Source: JABACD01 sp047639675 (GTDB lineage Bacteria; Planctomycetota; UBA1135; GCA-002686595). From it: 64,000 nucleotides of DNA. The DNA lies in contig JBLIOI010000001.1 in the NCBI GenBank assembly GCA_047639675.1, forward strand, positions 62,001 through 126,000, written 5' to 3'. The notes under the pieces were generated by a model that had not been told where the DNA came from, made no database searches, and saw nothing but the letters and a program-made list of their open reading frames with translations. Position numbers and translations under genes: made by a program. Shown here piece by piece: positions 8,221 to 16,780 of this stretch; the stretch's first letter is position 1; the number at the start of each line of letters is the position of its first letter.

Positions 8221-8988
8221 TTACTCCCGCATTGAAGTACGCAGCCGGGCCCGAATCCACCAAGACAAACCCGGGATACGCGTAAAATGAGCTAAAAAGG
8301 ACGATTCAAAGCCCAGAACTGTCCCAAGTGCATCATTCAGAAGCGGCGGTAAAGATCGAACGTCGCTCATATGGGATTTCTTTCTCGAAGAGAGGATGTG
8401 TAATGGACTGAACCGCCAGATTGCAACGAGTGGCAGGAGCAACGAATTGAAGGGTCGTGCGTCTATGATTTCGAACCCCGCAGCTTCGAGCTTCTGCTCC
8501 AATTCTTTGCCCCGATAGCGTCTGACGTGGCCTAAGGCGCGATCGTGGGCTGCGTAGAGCTTCGGGTGGGCTGGAACTGTCGTGATCAATTCACCTCCAG
8601 GCCGCAGGCAACGCGCGAATTCCCTGACGGCTTGAACGTCGTTTTCGAGGTGTTCGAGTACATCCAATGCTGAAACTAAAGCTACAGAACTCGAACGTAG
8701 CGGAAGGGTTGTGGCATCGGAACGAATGAGTTCGGCGCGCGATTTCCCAGACAAGCAATGCGATAGTGCTATATGGCTCCGGTCGATTCCGATCACTTGC
8801 CGTGCACCGCAGGTTTCGCGGAGCAGTTGCAGATTGCGACCAGTGCCTGCGCCAATGTCGAGCACCGGGCCTTCCGGAGCCATGCGATTGGCATCGACTA
8901 GCCATGGGCGCAGTTCGTCACGCCGCGCCTTGAACCAGAAATGGTCTTCTTCCAACTCGGCCATGCGCTTGAATTCATCGGAGTTCAT
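8221..8988 (-). CDS. Class I SAM-dependent methyltransferase
   Basis: The 255-residue protein carries motif I VLDIGAGTGRNLQLL, then GIDRSHIALSHC, and the LVSALDVLEHLENDVQAVREF motif of Methyltransf_11/25. The stretch TVPAHPKLYAAHDRALGHVRRY parallels the enzyme at 285-1043, pointing to a shared subfamily. The C-terminal half is rich in hydrophobic and aromatic residues. The gene overlaps the preceding GT2 gene by four bases (ATGA), so glycosyltransferase and methyltransferase are co-translated. In such pairs the methyltransferase often modifies a lipid-linked sugar or its carrier. That role is inferred. Confidence 0.85.
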   Translation of the reverse strand: MNSDEFKRMAELEEDHFWFKARRDELRPWLVDANRMAPEGPVLDIGAGTGRNLQLLRETCGARQVIGIDRSHIALSHCLSGKSRAELIRSDATTLPLRSSSVALVSALDVLEHLENDVQAVREFARCLRPGGELITTVPAHPKLYAAHDRALGHVRRYRGKELEQKLEAAGFEIIDARPFNSLLLPLVAIWRFSPLHILSSRKKSHMSDVRSLPPLLNDALGTVLGFESSFLAHFTRIPGLSWWIRARLRTSMRE

Positions 8989-9722
8989 GGTTGTCGGTAG
9001 CCGCCGGTCCGGAAGTTCCAGCCGATGCGAATCACATCGACGAAGGCTTGGAATGCGTCGCCAGGCAGGCGAACTCGCGTGTCGCTGCGATGGGCCCAGA
9101 TGACCGGCAGCTGTTCGATACGAAGTCCGAGGCTACGGGCGATCGCAATCAGTTCCACGTCGAAGGCCCAGCGTGCAGTCTCAAGATCCGTGAAAATTCT
9201 CCGTGCCGCGTCGTTCCGGTAGGCCTTGAATCCGCAGGTGTAATCCGAGATCAGACCGCCTACCGAGAGTCCTGCGAGTAAGCCAAAGCTTCGGCCGAGG
9301 AACTCGCGGACGAAGGGTTGGCGCTCTTTGATTGTGGAGGCGGGGAGGCGGCGATTGCCGATGACGAGCGCGGCGCCCTGCTGGAGCTTTTCAAGCGCTA
9401 GAGGGAGAACCGCTTCCAGATCCGTCGAGAGGTCCGCATCGATGGTCGCAATCCACCTGCCCTCGGCAACTTGAATACCGCGCTGTATGGCGGCGCCCTT
9501 GCCGAGGTTCTTAGAGGTCGAAATGGACTGAATACGGGGGTTGTTACGGGCGATAGCAGTTGCGATCTCCGCCGAATCGTCCGACGAGCCGTCGTCGACA
9601 CAAATCAGCTCGAACTCCGGCTGAATGCGGGCGAGGGTAGCCAGCAAGGTCTGCAGGGACTCGGACAAGCAGGCGCCCTCATTGTAGAAGGGCAAAATAA
9701 GAGAGAGTTCGGGGCCGGGCAT
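8985..9722 (-). CDS. GT2 glycosyltransferase, dolichyl-phosphate-glucose-synthase-like
   Basis: The protein, 245 residues from the ATG at 9722, starts with the GT-A nucleotide-sugar fold: LSLILPFYNEGACLSESLQ, then FELICVDDGSSDDSAEIA, the acidic metal site TIDADLSTDLEAVLPLAL, and the acceptor region VIGNRRLP. The SDYTCGFKAYRNDAARRIF and RWAFDVELIAIARSLGLRIEQLPVIW stretches are typical of polyprenyl-phosphate glycosyltransferases related to Alg5. It probably moves a sugar from a nucleotide to a lipid carrier at the inner membrane. A longer in-frame start upstream (10034) was rejected because the added residues look non-coding and overlap the divergent gene at 9831. Confidence 0.88.
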   Translation of the reverse strand: MPGPELSLILPFYNEGACLSESLQTLLATLARIQPEFELICVDDGSSDDSAEIATAIARNNPRIQSISTSKNLGKGAAIQRGIQVAEGRWIATIDADLSTDLEAVLPLALEKLQQGAALVIGNRRLPASTIKERQPFVREFLGRSFGLLAGLSVGGLISDYTCGFKAYRNDAARRIFTDLETARWAFDVELIAIARSLGLRIEQLPVIWAHRSDTRVRLPGDAFQAFVDVIRIGWNFRTGGYRQP

Positions 9723-9830
9723 GTGGGCAGGGTAGCTCGACTTCGCGGGCAGTTCTATGCAGGGTTCTCTGGAGTATCGGTGCAAATGCCCCTCGCATCC
9801 CAACTCCGCAACCTGTAGACAACCCTTGCT

Positions 9831-12563
9831 GTGTCCCACCTCAATCCAAAAGAGCTGTCGCGAGCGATCGTTTGTGCGCTGATGTTGGCCCTCGTTACGA
9901 TCGGTCAACCTCTTTGGGATTCGGACACAATATACCTGGCGACGGATACAGCGGCGGTTCAGGCGCCCTGGAGTGCGCCCGGGACTGTGCAAAATTCTGA
10001 ACTGTCGGATTCCGGAGTTGCCTTCTACCCGCACTACCGAAGGGTCTCAGAGGCTTGGCGTGGCGCGGGCAAGCCGCCGCTTTGGAATCCGGACATCTAT
10101 GTGGGGGTTCCGTTACTAGCCAATCCACAGTGGGGCGTGCTCGATCCGCAAGTGCTCCTGCTGGTCGTACTCGACGCCCTCGGTGGTCAGAGGCTCTTTG
10201 ATTTAGGCTTCGCGTGGATGGCCTTCTTACGCATCGCTGCGGCGGCGCTCGGAGCTTACCTCCTCGCTCGGCGACTCGGGCTGCAGACGATGGCAGCGGC
10301 GTTCAGTGCAGCGAGCTTTTCGCTATCGGGCAGTCTGACTCTCTGGCTGGGGTTTAGCCTGGCGCACGTCACTCCGCTCTTGCCCTGGGTTTTGCTCGGC
10401 GTCGAGGCTTTGCGAAGCACTCTTCGTCCGGCGCGAGCCTTCTTGCTGATCGCGATCACGCTTGCGCTCGCGATCTACGGTGGTCATCCGGAGGTCGCTT
10501 TCTTTGTCGGTTTGACAGCGGGGGGTTGGTCGTTCTCTTTGTTGGGTGAATCACGCCGACGTTTCGGTGTCGCTATCGCTGCGCTGTTGTGTGGTGTGCT
10601 TTTGGCGACCCCGCTCTTACTTCCATTCGTTGAGTACCTGCAAAACTCGGGTGCGCTGGTTGCTCATCAACTTGCGCCAAGCGCACGAGAGGTTCCTGAT
10701 CTGCTTGCACTTGGAGCTCTACTATTCTTCGGTGGGTTCTTGAAGCGTTGGCGCAAGTTTTCTGCGCAAGCGGAGTTTTCAGCGGTAATCGTCGCGCTTC
10801 CGATCGCCTTGGGCCTCTTGGGTTTCTTGATCGTGAGCACGGGACGCGGAGCGCAGCTCGACTTGGGATTGGCGCAGAGTGCGTCGATTGAATCTGGCAG
10901 CGTGCGTCTCTCCTTCGCCACTCTTGGGCTTTTCCTGGTTGCGCTCTACTCTGGAGTTGGCGGCCTGCCAAGGGCACGTTGGCTCTTGGCCATCGGCATC
11001 ACGAGTTGGATGCTCTCGAGCGGATTCTCGGCGGTCGTGGATATTTGGCGTTGGATTCCATTGGTAGGGCTGTCGGCGCCGGAAAGGGCTGGCTGCAGTT
11101 CTGCATTGTTCCTATCGCTCGTAGCCGGCATGGCGCTTGAGCGCACCGGAAGCACCGGACGTTGGGCGGCTGTCTTGTCGCTCCTTGCTCTCGTGATCGT
11201 GGCCGAAGTGCGTGGGCGCACGCAGCCAATGGGCCAACATTTGGCGCGAATTGAACGTCCGCACGAAGTGATCAGTTACACCAAGTTCCCGCCCCGTGTT
11301 TTGGAAGAGGGCAATGGCTTCCTGGCGGGAGTCTTGCACGGTAGCGTGGACTTGGACGAGTTGCGATTACGATTTGAGTCCCTCGATACTGAGGGCGGAG
11401 TCTTGTCGAGTGCGGGCTTCGAACGCATTGGCAGGCTGAGCCCGACTGACGTTCCGGGCGAGACAGCCTTTGACTTTGGTGAGTTGGAGTTGCGCTCTTT
11501 GGGATCCGGAGATTGGCGGTTAGTGCTCGACTTTCGCCGGGATGACACGGTCTTCAGCCAACGCAAGGTAGCCATGGTGCACGTGCCCGGATCGCATGTG
11601 TGGAACGCCCTGGGCCTTGGGCTTGGGGTACTCACATGTCTCGTACTGATTGTCGCTCGGGGGCGCAGGGGGCAATGGCTACTCCTGGTAGTGACCATTA
11701 CAAACGGCGTGGTGCTTGCCCGTGACTGGAATCCAGCCGTGCCGCGCGCGCAGCACTTTGGGCCGGCGCAAACTCTCGATTTCATCGACGAACACTTGGC
11801 TGGAGAGAGATTCTTGGCAGAGCCCGGGATTCTCCCTGGCGATACGGTGCTCTTGACGCAGGCTTCGACAATCAACGGTTACGATGCGATGGACGTCGCC
11901 TCCTTTGATGGCTACCGCAGCTTTGCGTTGAAGCGCGGAATGAACCCCTTGCTCGATTGGAATGCCAGAGGCATGGATCTAACAAGCTCCGCCTTTCGCC
12001 TCTTCGGGGTACGCGCACTGCTTTTCCATGAACGTGCTAACCTCGCAGATTGGTCGCTTGTAGCAGGTCCAAAAGGCGCAGACGCCGAGACCGAGCTTTA
12101 CATCTATCTGGCGAATGACGCCATTCCACGAGCGTTTTGCGTCGGCCAAGTTCTGAGCTTGAGTGAGGCTCTCGAAGATCCAGAGCAATTTGATCCGCGT
12201 ACCCACGCTTTCGTTGAGGATAGCTTTAGCTTTGGAATCGATCGCCCGTTCAGCGACAGTCGCGTGCAGCAAATCGAAAGATCCGCGGAGCTGCTTACGT
12301 TCGAGGTGCAGCTTGACGGCGAGGGCTTGTTCATCTCTACGGAACAACACTTCCCTGGTTGGCGAGCGACAGTCGATGGGGAGCCACGTGAGATTCTGCG
12401 CGTCGACTCGATCTTCCGCGGCGTCTTGCTCGATGCTGGAACCCATCGCGTGCGATTTGAGTACAAGCCCGAATCTTGGAAGCTGGGCAAGCTGCTCGGC
12501 CTCTTAGGCCTGCTCTTGACAGGGCTCGGCGCCTGGTTTGTTACTCGTCGCCCGCTTGCGTGA
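9831..12563 (+). CDS. YfhO-like multi-pass membrane protein
   Basis: The 910-residue protein has many membrane helices in its first 450 residues, a later helix near residue 600, and one near the C-terminus. An early acidic segment after the first helix (GQPLWDSDTIYL, then YPHYRRVSEAWRGAGKPPLWNP) and the G-P-PLWNP-x-x-x-G-x-PLLANPQ stretch match the YfhO/GT-C type. The C-terminal domain (STEQHFPGWRATVDGEP, then FRGVLLDAGTHRVRFEYKP) is a hallmark of the family. YfhO proteins are linked to glycosylation of wall or lipid polymers in Firmicutes; the role here is unknown. The start is GTG at 9831. Its 3' end overlaps the convergent O-antigen-ligase gene by 23 bases. Confidence 0.8.
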   Translation: MSHLNPKELSRAIVCALMLALVTIGQPLWDSDTIYLATDTAAVQAPWSAPGTVQNSELSDSGVAFYPHYRRVSEAWRGAGKPPLWNPDIYVGVPLLANPQWGVLDPQVLLLVVLDALGGQRLFDLGFAWMAFLRIAAAALGAYLLARRLGLQTMAAAFSAASFSLSGSLTLWLGFSLAHVTPLLPWVLLGVEALRSTLRPARAFLLIAITLALAIYGGHPEVAFFVGLTAGGWSFSLLGESRRRFGVAIAALLCGVLLATPLLLPFVEYLQNSGALVAHQLAPSAREVPDLLALGALLFFGGFLKRWRKFSAQAEFSAVIVALPIALGLLGFLIVSTGRGAQLDLGLAQSASIESGSVRLSFATLGLFLVALYSGVGGLPRARWLLAIGITSWMLSSGFSAVVDIWRWIPLVGLSAPERAGCSSALFLSLVAGMALERTGSTGRWAAVLSLLALVIVAEVRGRTQPMGQHLARIERPHEVISYTKFPPRVLEEGNGFLAGVLHGSVDLDELRLRFESLDTEGGVLSSAGFERIGRLSPTDVPGETAFDFGELELRSLGSGDWRLVLDFRRDDTVFSQRKVAMVHVPGSHVWNALGLGLGVLTCLVLIVARGRRGQWLLLVVTITNGVVLARDWNPAVPRAQHFGPAQTLDFIDEHLAGERFLAEPGILPGDTVLLTQASTINGYDAMDVASFDGYRSFALKRGMNPLLDWNARGMDLTSSAFRLFGVRALLFHERANLADWSLVAGPKGADAETELYIYLANDAIPRAFCVGQVLSLSEALEDPEQFDPRTHAFVEDSFSFGIDRPFSDSRVQQIERSAELLTFEVQLDGEGLFISTEQHFPGWRATVDGEPREILRVDSIFRGVLLDAGTHRVRFEYKPESWKLGKLLGLLGLLLTGLGAWFVTRRPLA

Positions 12564-14745
12564 CGCCCATCGAGAAGAGAGCGGCTGAAGTCCAGCGCGG
12601 CAAGACGGTCCAGTTCAGCCGCTTGAGTTCACTGATCTCAAATTGCTCGCGCGCTTCGGCTTCCGAACCTTCAAACCAGATGCTCGCAGCATGCTCGAGG
12701 CGCGTGCGTAAGGGACCGTCGGGTGCGTGGTAGTCGCGCATGATGCGTAAGGCTTGGAAGTACGAGCGGCGCGCATCCGCCCACTCTTCAGCTTCCGCTT
12801 GACCTCGCGCCCAGATGACACCTGCCAAAGCCCGGAAGGCGTCTGCCACCATGCGGTTCCCGTTGCGGCGATACTGCGCTTCGATTTCCCAGGCATCCTC
12901 GCCACTGAGTTCGCTGAAACGCGAGTCAGCCCGGTAGAGCATCGGCAGAGCTTCGTCCACTTGCCCGCGCAGTAGCAGGCTCGCGGAGAGTTCGAGCAGC
13001 CATAGGTTGTCGTACTCTCCAAGTGCTTCGAGGCGTGAGACTTCCGCGAGCGACTCCTCGATCATGTTGGACTGAGCGAAGCACATAACTCGGTTGCGCG
13101 CCAAGCCAGGATGGGTTGAGTCGAGGTCCAGGGCTCTGTCAAAAGCATCGCGCGCCTCACTTCGGCGCTGGAGTCGCGCGAGCACGACGCCCTTTTGCAT
13201 CCATGCCTCGAATCGCAAGGGGCGTAATTCGAGCACCTTTTCCCAGGTGAGTAGGGCGCCTTCAAGATCGCCGTCGCGACCCTCGCGCAGACGCGCTTGC
13301 ATGCTGAGAGCGACCACAGAATCGGGACGAGCCGCGAGTGCGGCCTCGACTGCCTCGGCTTGTGCGGTCACACTTTCGGTCTTCCCAATCTCCGCTATTG
13401 CGGAACCGTGACGCCACGAACTCCAGGCAGCGGGTGCGGACAAGAGGAGTAGCACAGCCATCGCAAAGGGCGCGGCCTGAGCTCTATGCTTGATCTTCCA
13501 TCTCTTCGACGGACGCGACAGATGCGGTCCAAGCAAAGAGCCTATGAGCAAGAAGCTCGCGAGGGATGCGAGCGGGTTGTACAGGAGTGGTGCGTTGAAG
13601 GTGGCGCCGGCGATCGTTCCAAGGGCGCCCAAGGCAATCGTCGCGTCAACCGCATCGCCGTGTTTCAGCTTGCGAAAGCCCGCCAGAAGAACGCTGCCCA
13701 GGAAGAACATCCAGCAGAACCCTGCTAGCACACCGCCCTCCAACCAGGGCAGCAGCCAATCGTTATGGGGGTTTTCAACCTCGGTGTTCTGTTCAATCTT
13801 GTGCTGCCAAGTGGAGAGTTCGAGCTCCTCCTGATCGCGATACTCGGGGAAGTGCACGGCGAATTGACCGGCACCCGCGCCAAGCAGCTTGCGCGCCTTG
13901 AACATCTCAAAGCTGGCGAGCCAGATTCGGCCACGAACTTCAAAGCCGCCGAAATGCGTTGCGGGTGCTTCGGTGCTAGCGACCGTAGCGGGCGCTGGAG
14001 TGGGATCGCTGGAGCTGAACTTTACCCATCCGGCTCCAGCAATCGTCAGGATCAAGACTCCGAGAAGTCTCGATCGTGCATTCACATCGAGGGCTTTTCC
14101 GAGGAGGAAGGCTCCCGCGGCCGCGAAGGCGAGCAACAACAAGCTCGCAAGGACCGGTGCTAGGAGCGCGTGTAGCAAGAACAAGCCGCTGGCGCCCATG
14201 CCGATCCAACGCCAGCGCGTTGTTTCGCGAGCCCACATCGTCATTCCGCAAAAGGCTCCGGGAAGCGCAGCGCCCGAGAGCTCACCTGAGTTGCCGAGAA
14301 CACCGCTCCAGTCTTGCGTGGCGTCAAAGAGCGCAGGAAGGGTCAGTAGAATTGACGTGGAGGCCAGTCCGCGCACGAGCTTCAGTTTCCCAGCCTGCGA
14401 TAAAGAAGCAGCGCCGGTCGCAGCGAGCGTGGCGATCAGATAGGTCTGGAGCGCGCGATCCATCTCGAGCGAATCGGACTGGACTCCGAAGGCTATCGGG
14501 AGGAAAAGGGCACCCATCAACAACAGGTATCGTTGGTGGGGAAGGGGCCGAATGCAAAGCAGCCAGAGCGCGAGGGGCGTTAGCAGTAAAGCGCTGACTG
14601 CGGCCGCAGTGGCTTCTGTGGTTGCGAAGTCGCCAGCGAAGAAGCTTGGCTTTGGCCAAACCAGGAGTACTAGGGGCAGGATTAGCAGCCAGGGCAGGAT
14701 TTTAGCCTGTGGTACTTTTGAACTTTCCTCGGCTGAATCCATCAT
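12541..14745 (-). CDS. O-antigen ligase-like (Wzy_C) membrane protein fused to TPR domain
   Basis: The 734-residue protein has about ten membrane helices in its first 440 residues. The periplasmic loop typical of O-antigen ligases and polymerases is there: GRIWLASFEMFKARKLLGAGAGQF, then VENPHNDWLLPWLEGG, where the NPHNDWL box is characteristic. The last 270 residues form tetratricopeptide-like helical repeats (for example ARDAFDRALDLDSTHPGLARN). This fused layout is common in Planctomycetota. It probably ligates or polymerises surface polysaccharide at the outer face of the inner membrane. It starts at ATG 14745; an adjacent second ATG follows. It lies 15 bases downstream of ftsY in the same direction but is unlikely to be functionally related. 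Confidence 0.85.
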   Translation of the reverse strand: MMDSAEESSKVPQAKILPWLLILPLVLLVWPKPSFFAGDFATTEATAAAVSALLLTPLALWLLCIRPLPHQRYLLLMGALFLPIAFGVQSDSLEMDRALQTYLIATLAATGAASLSQAGKLKLVRGLASTSILLTLPALFDATQDWSGVLGNSGELSGAALPGAFCGMTMWARETTRWRWIGMGASGLFLLHALLAPVLASLLLLAFAAAGAFLLGKALDVNARSRLLGVLILTIAGAGWVKFSSSDPTPAPATVASTEAPATHFGGFEVRGRIWLASFEMFKARKLLGAGAGQFAVHFPEYRDQEELELSTWQHKIEQNTEVENPHNDWLLPWLEGGVLAGFCWMFFLGSVLLAGFRKLKHGDAVDATIALGALGTIAGATFNAPLLYNPLASLASFLLIGSLLGPHLSRPSKRWKIKHRAQAAPFAMAVLLLLSAPAAWSSWRHGSAIAEIGKTESVTAQAEAVEAALAARPDSVVALSMQARLREGRDGDLEGALLTWEKVLELRPLRFEAWMQKGVVLARLQRRSEARDAFDRALDLDSTHPGLARNRVMCFAQSNMIEESLAEVSRLEALGEYDNLWLLELSASLLLRGQVDEALPMLYRADSRFSELSGEDAWEIEAQYRRNGNRMVADAFRALAGVIWARGQAEAEEWADARRSYFQALRIMRDYHAPDGPLRTRLEHAASIWFEGSEAEAREQFEISELKRLNWTVLPRWTSAALFSMGVTQAGDE

Positions 14746-14760
14746 GGCTTCGTGGGACGA

Positions 14761-15684
14761 CTAGCGCAGGAGGGCATTCCCCAAAATAGCGTCGACAAAG
14801 GCCTCTGGCTCAAAAGGTTCAAGTAGATCCACCGATTCACCCGTGCCGATGAAGCGTACTGGAAGGCCCAAGGAATCTTTGATGCCGAAGATGGCTCCAC
14901 CGCGCGCGGTTCCGTCGAGCTTGGCAATGATCAGACCGCTGACGTCTACCGTTTTGGTGAACTCGCGCGCTTGAGTGATTGCGTTCTGCCCGTTGGTGCC
15001 GTCGAGAACAAGCCAGGTCTCGTGAGGCGCGTCGGGGATGACCTTACCGAGAACGCGTCGCACCTTCTCAAGCTCGCTCATCAGGTTGACTTGCGTGTGC
15101 AGGCGCCCGGCAGTGTCGATGATCGCCACATCTTTGCCTCGTGCAACCGCCGCCGTCACCGTATCGAAGGCGATCGCCGCCGGGTCCGCGCCATCTTTGT
15201 GGCTCCGAACGACTTCTGCGCCCACGCGATCGGCCCAAGTCTCCAGCTGATCCGCGGCAGCTGCGCGGAAGGTGTCGCCCGCGCCAACGATGACGCTCTT
15301 GCCCTGGCTGATGAAGCGGTGGGCGAGTTTGGCGATACTGGTTGTCTTACCCGAGCCGTTGACGCCAACGATCAACAGCACCAGCGGCTTCTTGGTGAAG
15401 TCCAATTCATGTGCGGGCTGCACCAGCTTGCCGAGCAGGATCTCGCGCAACTTGACGCGCACATCTTCCTCGCCCTTGAGTTCGCCACGCTTGTGCTGGC
15501 GTGCGAGTTCTTGCGTGATCTCGGTGGCGACTGGGCCAATGTCTGAGGTGTACAGCAGCTCCTCGAGTTCATCGAGCAGCGCGTCATCGATCTTGCGTCC
15601 ACCGCGGAAGAGCGCAGAGATCCCATCAGAGAGGGCCTCGCGCGTGCGCGTCAATCGTTGTTTGAGGCGGTCGAAGAGGCCCAA
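14761..15684 (-). CDS. ftsY: Signal recognition particle receptor FtsY
   Basis: The 307-residue protein has the NG-domain arrangement of FtsY. A helical N domain (DALLDELEELLYTSDIG) is followed by the P-loop LIVGVNGSGKTTSIAKLAHRF near residue 107, then VGAGDTFRAAAADQLETWADR, DTAGRLHTQVNLMSEL, and KLDGTARGGAIFGI. It is the membrane GTPase receptor that pairs with Ffh to deliver nascent membrane proteins to SecYEG. The acidic A domain of E. coli FtsY is absent, as in many bacteria. The start is TTG at 15684 with a good GGAGGAG seven bases upstream. It follows nusB by four bases, so ribH-nusB-ftsY looks like one transcript. Confidence 0.97.
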   Translation of the reverse strand: MGLFDRLKQRLTRTREALSDGISALFRGGRKIDDALLDELEELLYTSDIGPVATEITQELARQHKRGELKGEEDVRVKLREILLGKLVQPAHELDFTKKPLVLLIVGVNGSGKTTSIAKLAHRFISQGKSVIVGAGDTFRAAAADQLETWADRVGAEVVRSHKDGADPAAIAFDTVTAAVARGKDVAIIDTAGRLHTQVNLMSELEKVRRVLGKVIPDAPHETWLVLDGTNGQNAITQAREFTKTVDVSGLIIAKLDGTARGGAIFGIKDSLGLPVRFIGTGESVDLLEPFEPEAFVDAILGNALLR

Positions 15685-15688
15685 TTCT

Positions 15689-16135
15689 CTACTCCTCCAC
15701 TCCCTTCGCTTCTCCGGAAACTGTGCCGCTCGCCTTCAGTTCGCGATTCATGATGCGGTCGAGGATGCCATTGATGAAGGCCCCCGAGTTCTGAGTCGAG
15801 TAGCGCTTGCCGATCTCGATGGCTTCATTGATCGCAACCTTGGGCGGGATGTCTTCGCAGTTGAGCAATTCGTATGTTGCGAGCCGCAGTACGTTGCGGT
15901 CAACAACAGCCATGCGCGAGATGTTCCAATTTTGCGCAACGCGCTGAATCACTTCGTCGATCTCGTCGCGAGACTCCAAGGTTCCTGTGATTATTCGCTG
16001 GGCGAACTTGCGCGTTTCGGCGTCGCGTTCTTCTTCGCGCAAGAACTCGTCGGATTCCTCGACCGGCTTTTTGACTAGGTCGGCTTGATAGAGGAACTGC
16101 AGGGCCAGTTCTCTTGCTCGGGTACGTTTCTTCAC
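15689..16135 (-). CDS. nusB: Transcription antitermination factor NusB
   Basis: The 148-residue protein has the NusB fold signature: a basic start KKRTRARELALQFLYQAD, the central helix IQRVAQNWNISRMAVVDRNVLRLATYELL, and the closing DIPPKVAINEAIEIGKRYSTQNSGAFINGILDRI. It binds boxA RNA with NusE (S10) to promote rRNA transcription antitermination. The start is GTG at 16135. The gene lies six bases after ribH, a linkage seen in many bacteria, and four bases before ftsY. Confidence 0.97.
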   Translation of the reverse strand: MKKRTRARELALQFLYQADLVKKPVEESDEFLREEERDAETRKFAQRIITGTLESRDEIDEVIQRVAQNWNISRMAVVDRNVLRLATYELLNCEDIPPKVAINEAIEIGKRYSTQNSGAFINGILDRIMNRELKASGTVSGEAKGVEE

Positions 16136-16141
16136 AGTGAT

Positions 16142-16693
16142 TTAATTGGGCGTAGGAGTAGTGTTCGATGAAAAACCGAGTGGGCGTTTTCCTTCGGGGG
16201 TTGCGGATGCCGTGTCGAGGGCAGCCAATACTTGAATAGCGGCGATAGCGAGTTCGCGGCCCTTGTCTTGCTCTCCGCCATTTGCGGGGGATAGGGCACG
16301 TGCGCGAGCTTGTTCGATGGTGTTGCAAGTCAACACGCCGAGCAGCACGGGCTTGTCGGTTTCGAGCATGACGCTGCGGATACCATCTGCTGCGCCATGA
16401 GATACATAGATGTCGTGAGAAGTCTCGCCCTTCAAGACCAACCCAAGACAGATCACCGCGTCAACATCTTTACGCCTGGCGAAGCGTCGTGCGACGATCG
16501 GCAATTCGAAGGCACCTGGTACTTCCGCCACGAACATGTCCTGGCGGGTCACGCCGGAAGCTTCAAGCTCATCCTGGGCCGAATGCATCATGGCCGAGGT
16601 TAACTCGTGGTGAAACGTGGACACCACGAAAGCAATGCGCGCGCCGGGGCGCTGAAGTCGCTCGCGCTGTGCCAGTCCGGAATCGGTGGCCAT
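16142..16693 (-). CDS. ribH: 6,7-dimethyl-8-ribityllumazine synthase
   Basis: The protein, 183 residues from the ATG at 16693, has the lumazine synthase fold. It contains IAFVVSTFHHELTSAM, VPGAFELPIVARRFA, DAVICLGLVLKGETSHDIYVSHGAADGI and KPVLLGVLTCNTIEQARAR, with the catalytic His in the SHD stretch. It condenses 5-amino-6-ribitylaminouracil with 3,4-dihydroxy-2-butanone 4-phosphate in riboflavin synthesis and normally forms icosahedral or pentameric shells. A TTG at 16768 would add 25 residues that do not match the family, so the ATG was preferred. There is no clear Shine-Dalgarno for either start. It is first in ribH-nusB-ftsY. Confidence 0.95.
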   Translation of the reverse strand: MATDSGLAQRERLQRPGARIAFVVSTFHHELTSAMMHSAQDELEASGVTRQDMFVAEVPGAFELPIVARRFARRKDVDAVICLGLVLKGETSHDIYVSHGAADGIRSVMLETDKPVLLGVLTCNTIEQARARALSPANGGEQDKGRELAIAAIQVLAALDTASATPEGKRPLGFSSNTTPTPN

Positions 16694-16780
16694 GAGATTG
16701 AAAAGGATCGGGAGGGATAGGGTCGCGTGTGAGGCGCGGCATTCTATCGGAGGGAGCCCTCCTGGCAACCACTGATCCCT

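Noticed and set aside
9723..10034. Upstream extension of the GT2 glycosyltransferase
   Set aside because: The added 104 residues do not resemble a GT2 N-terminus and overlap the divergent YfhO-like gene; ATG 9722 starts right before the first GT-A strand.
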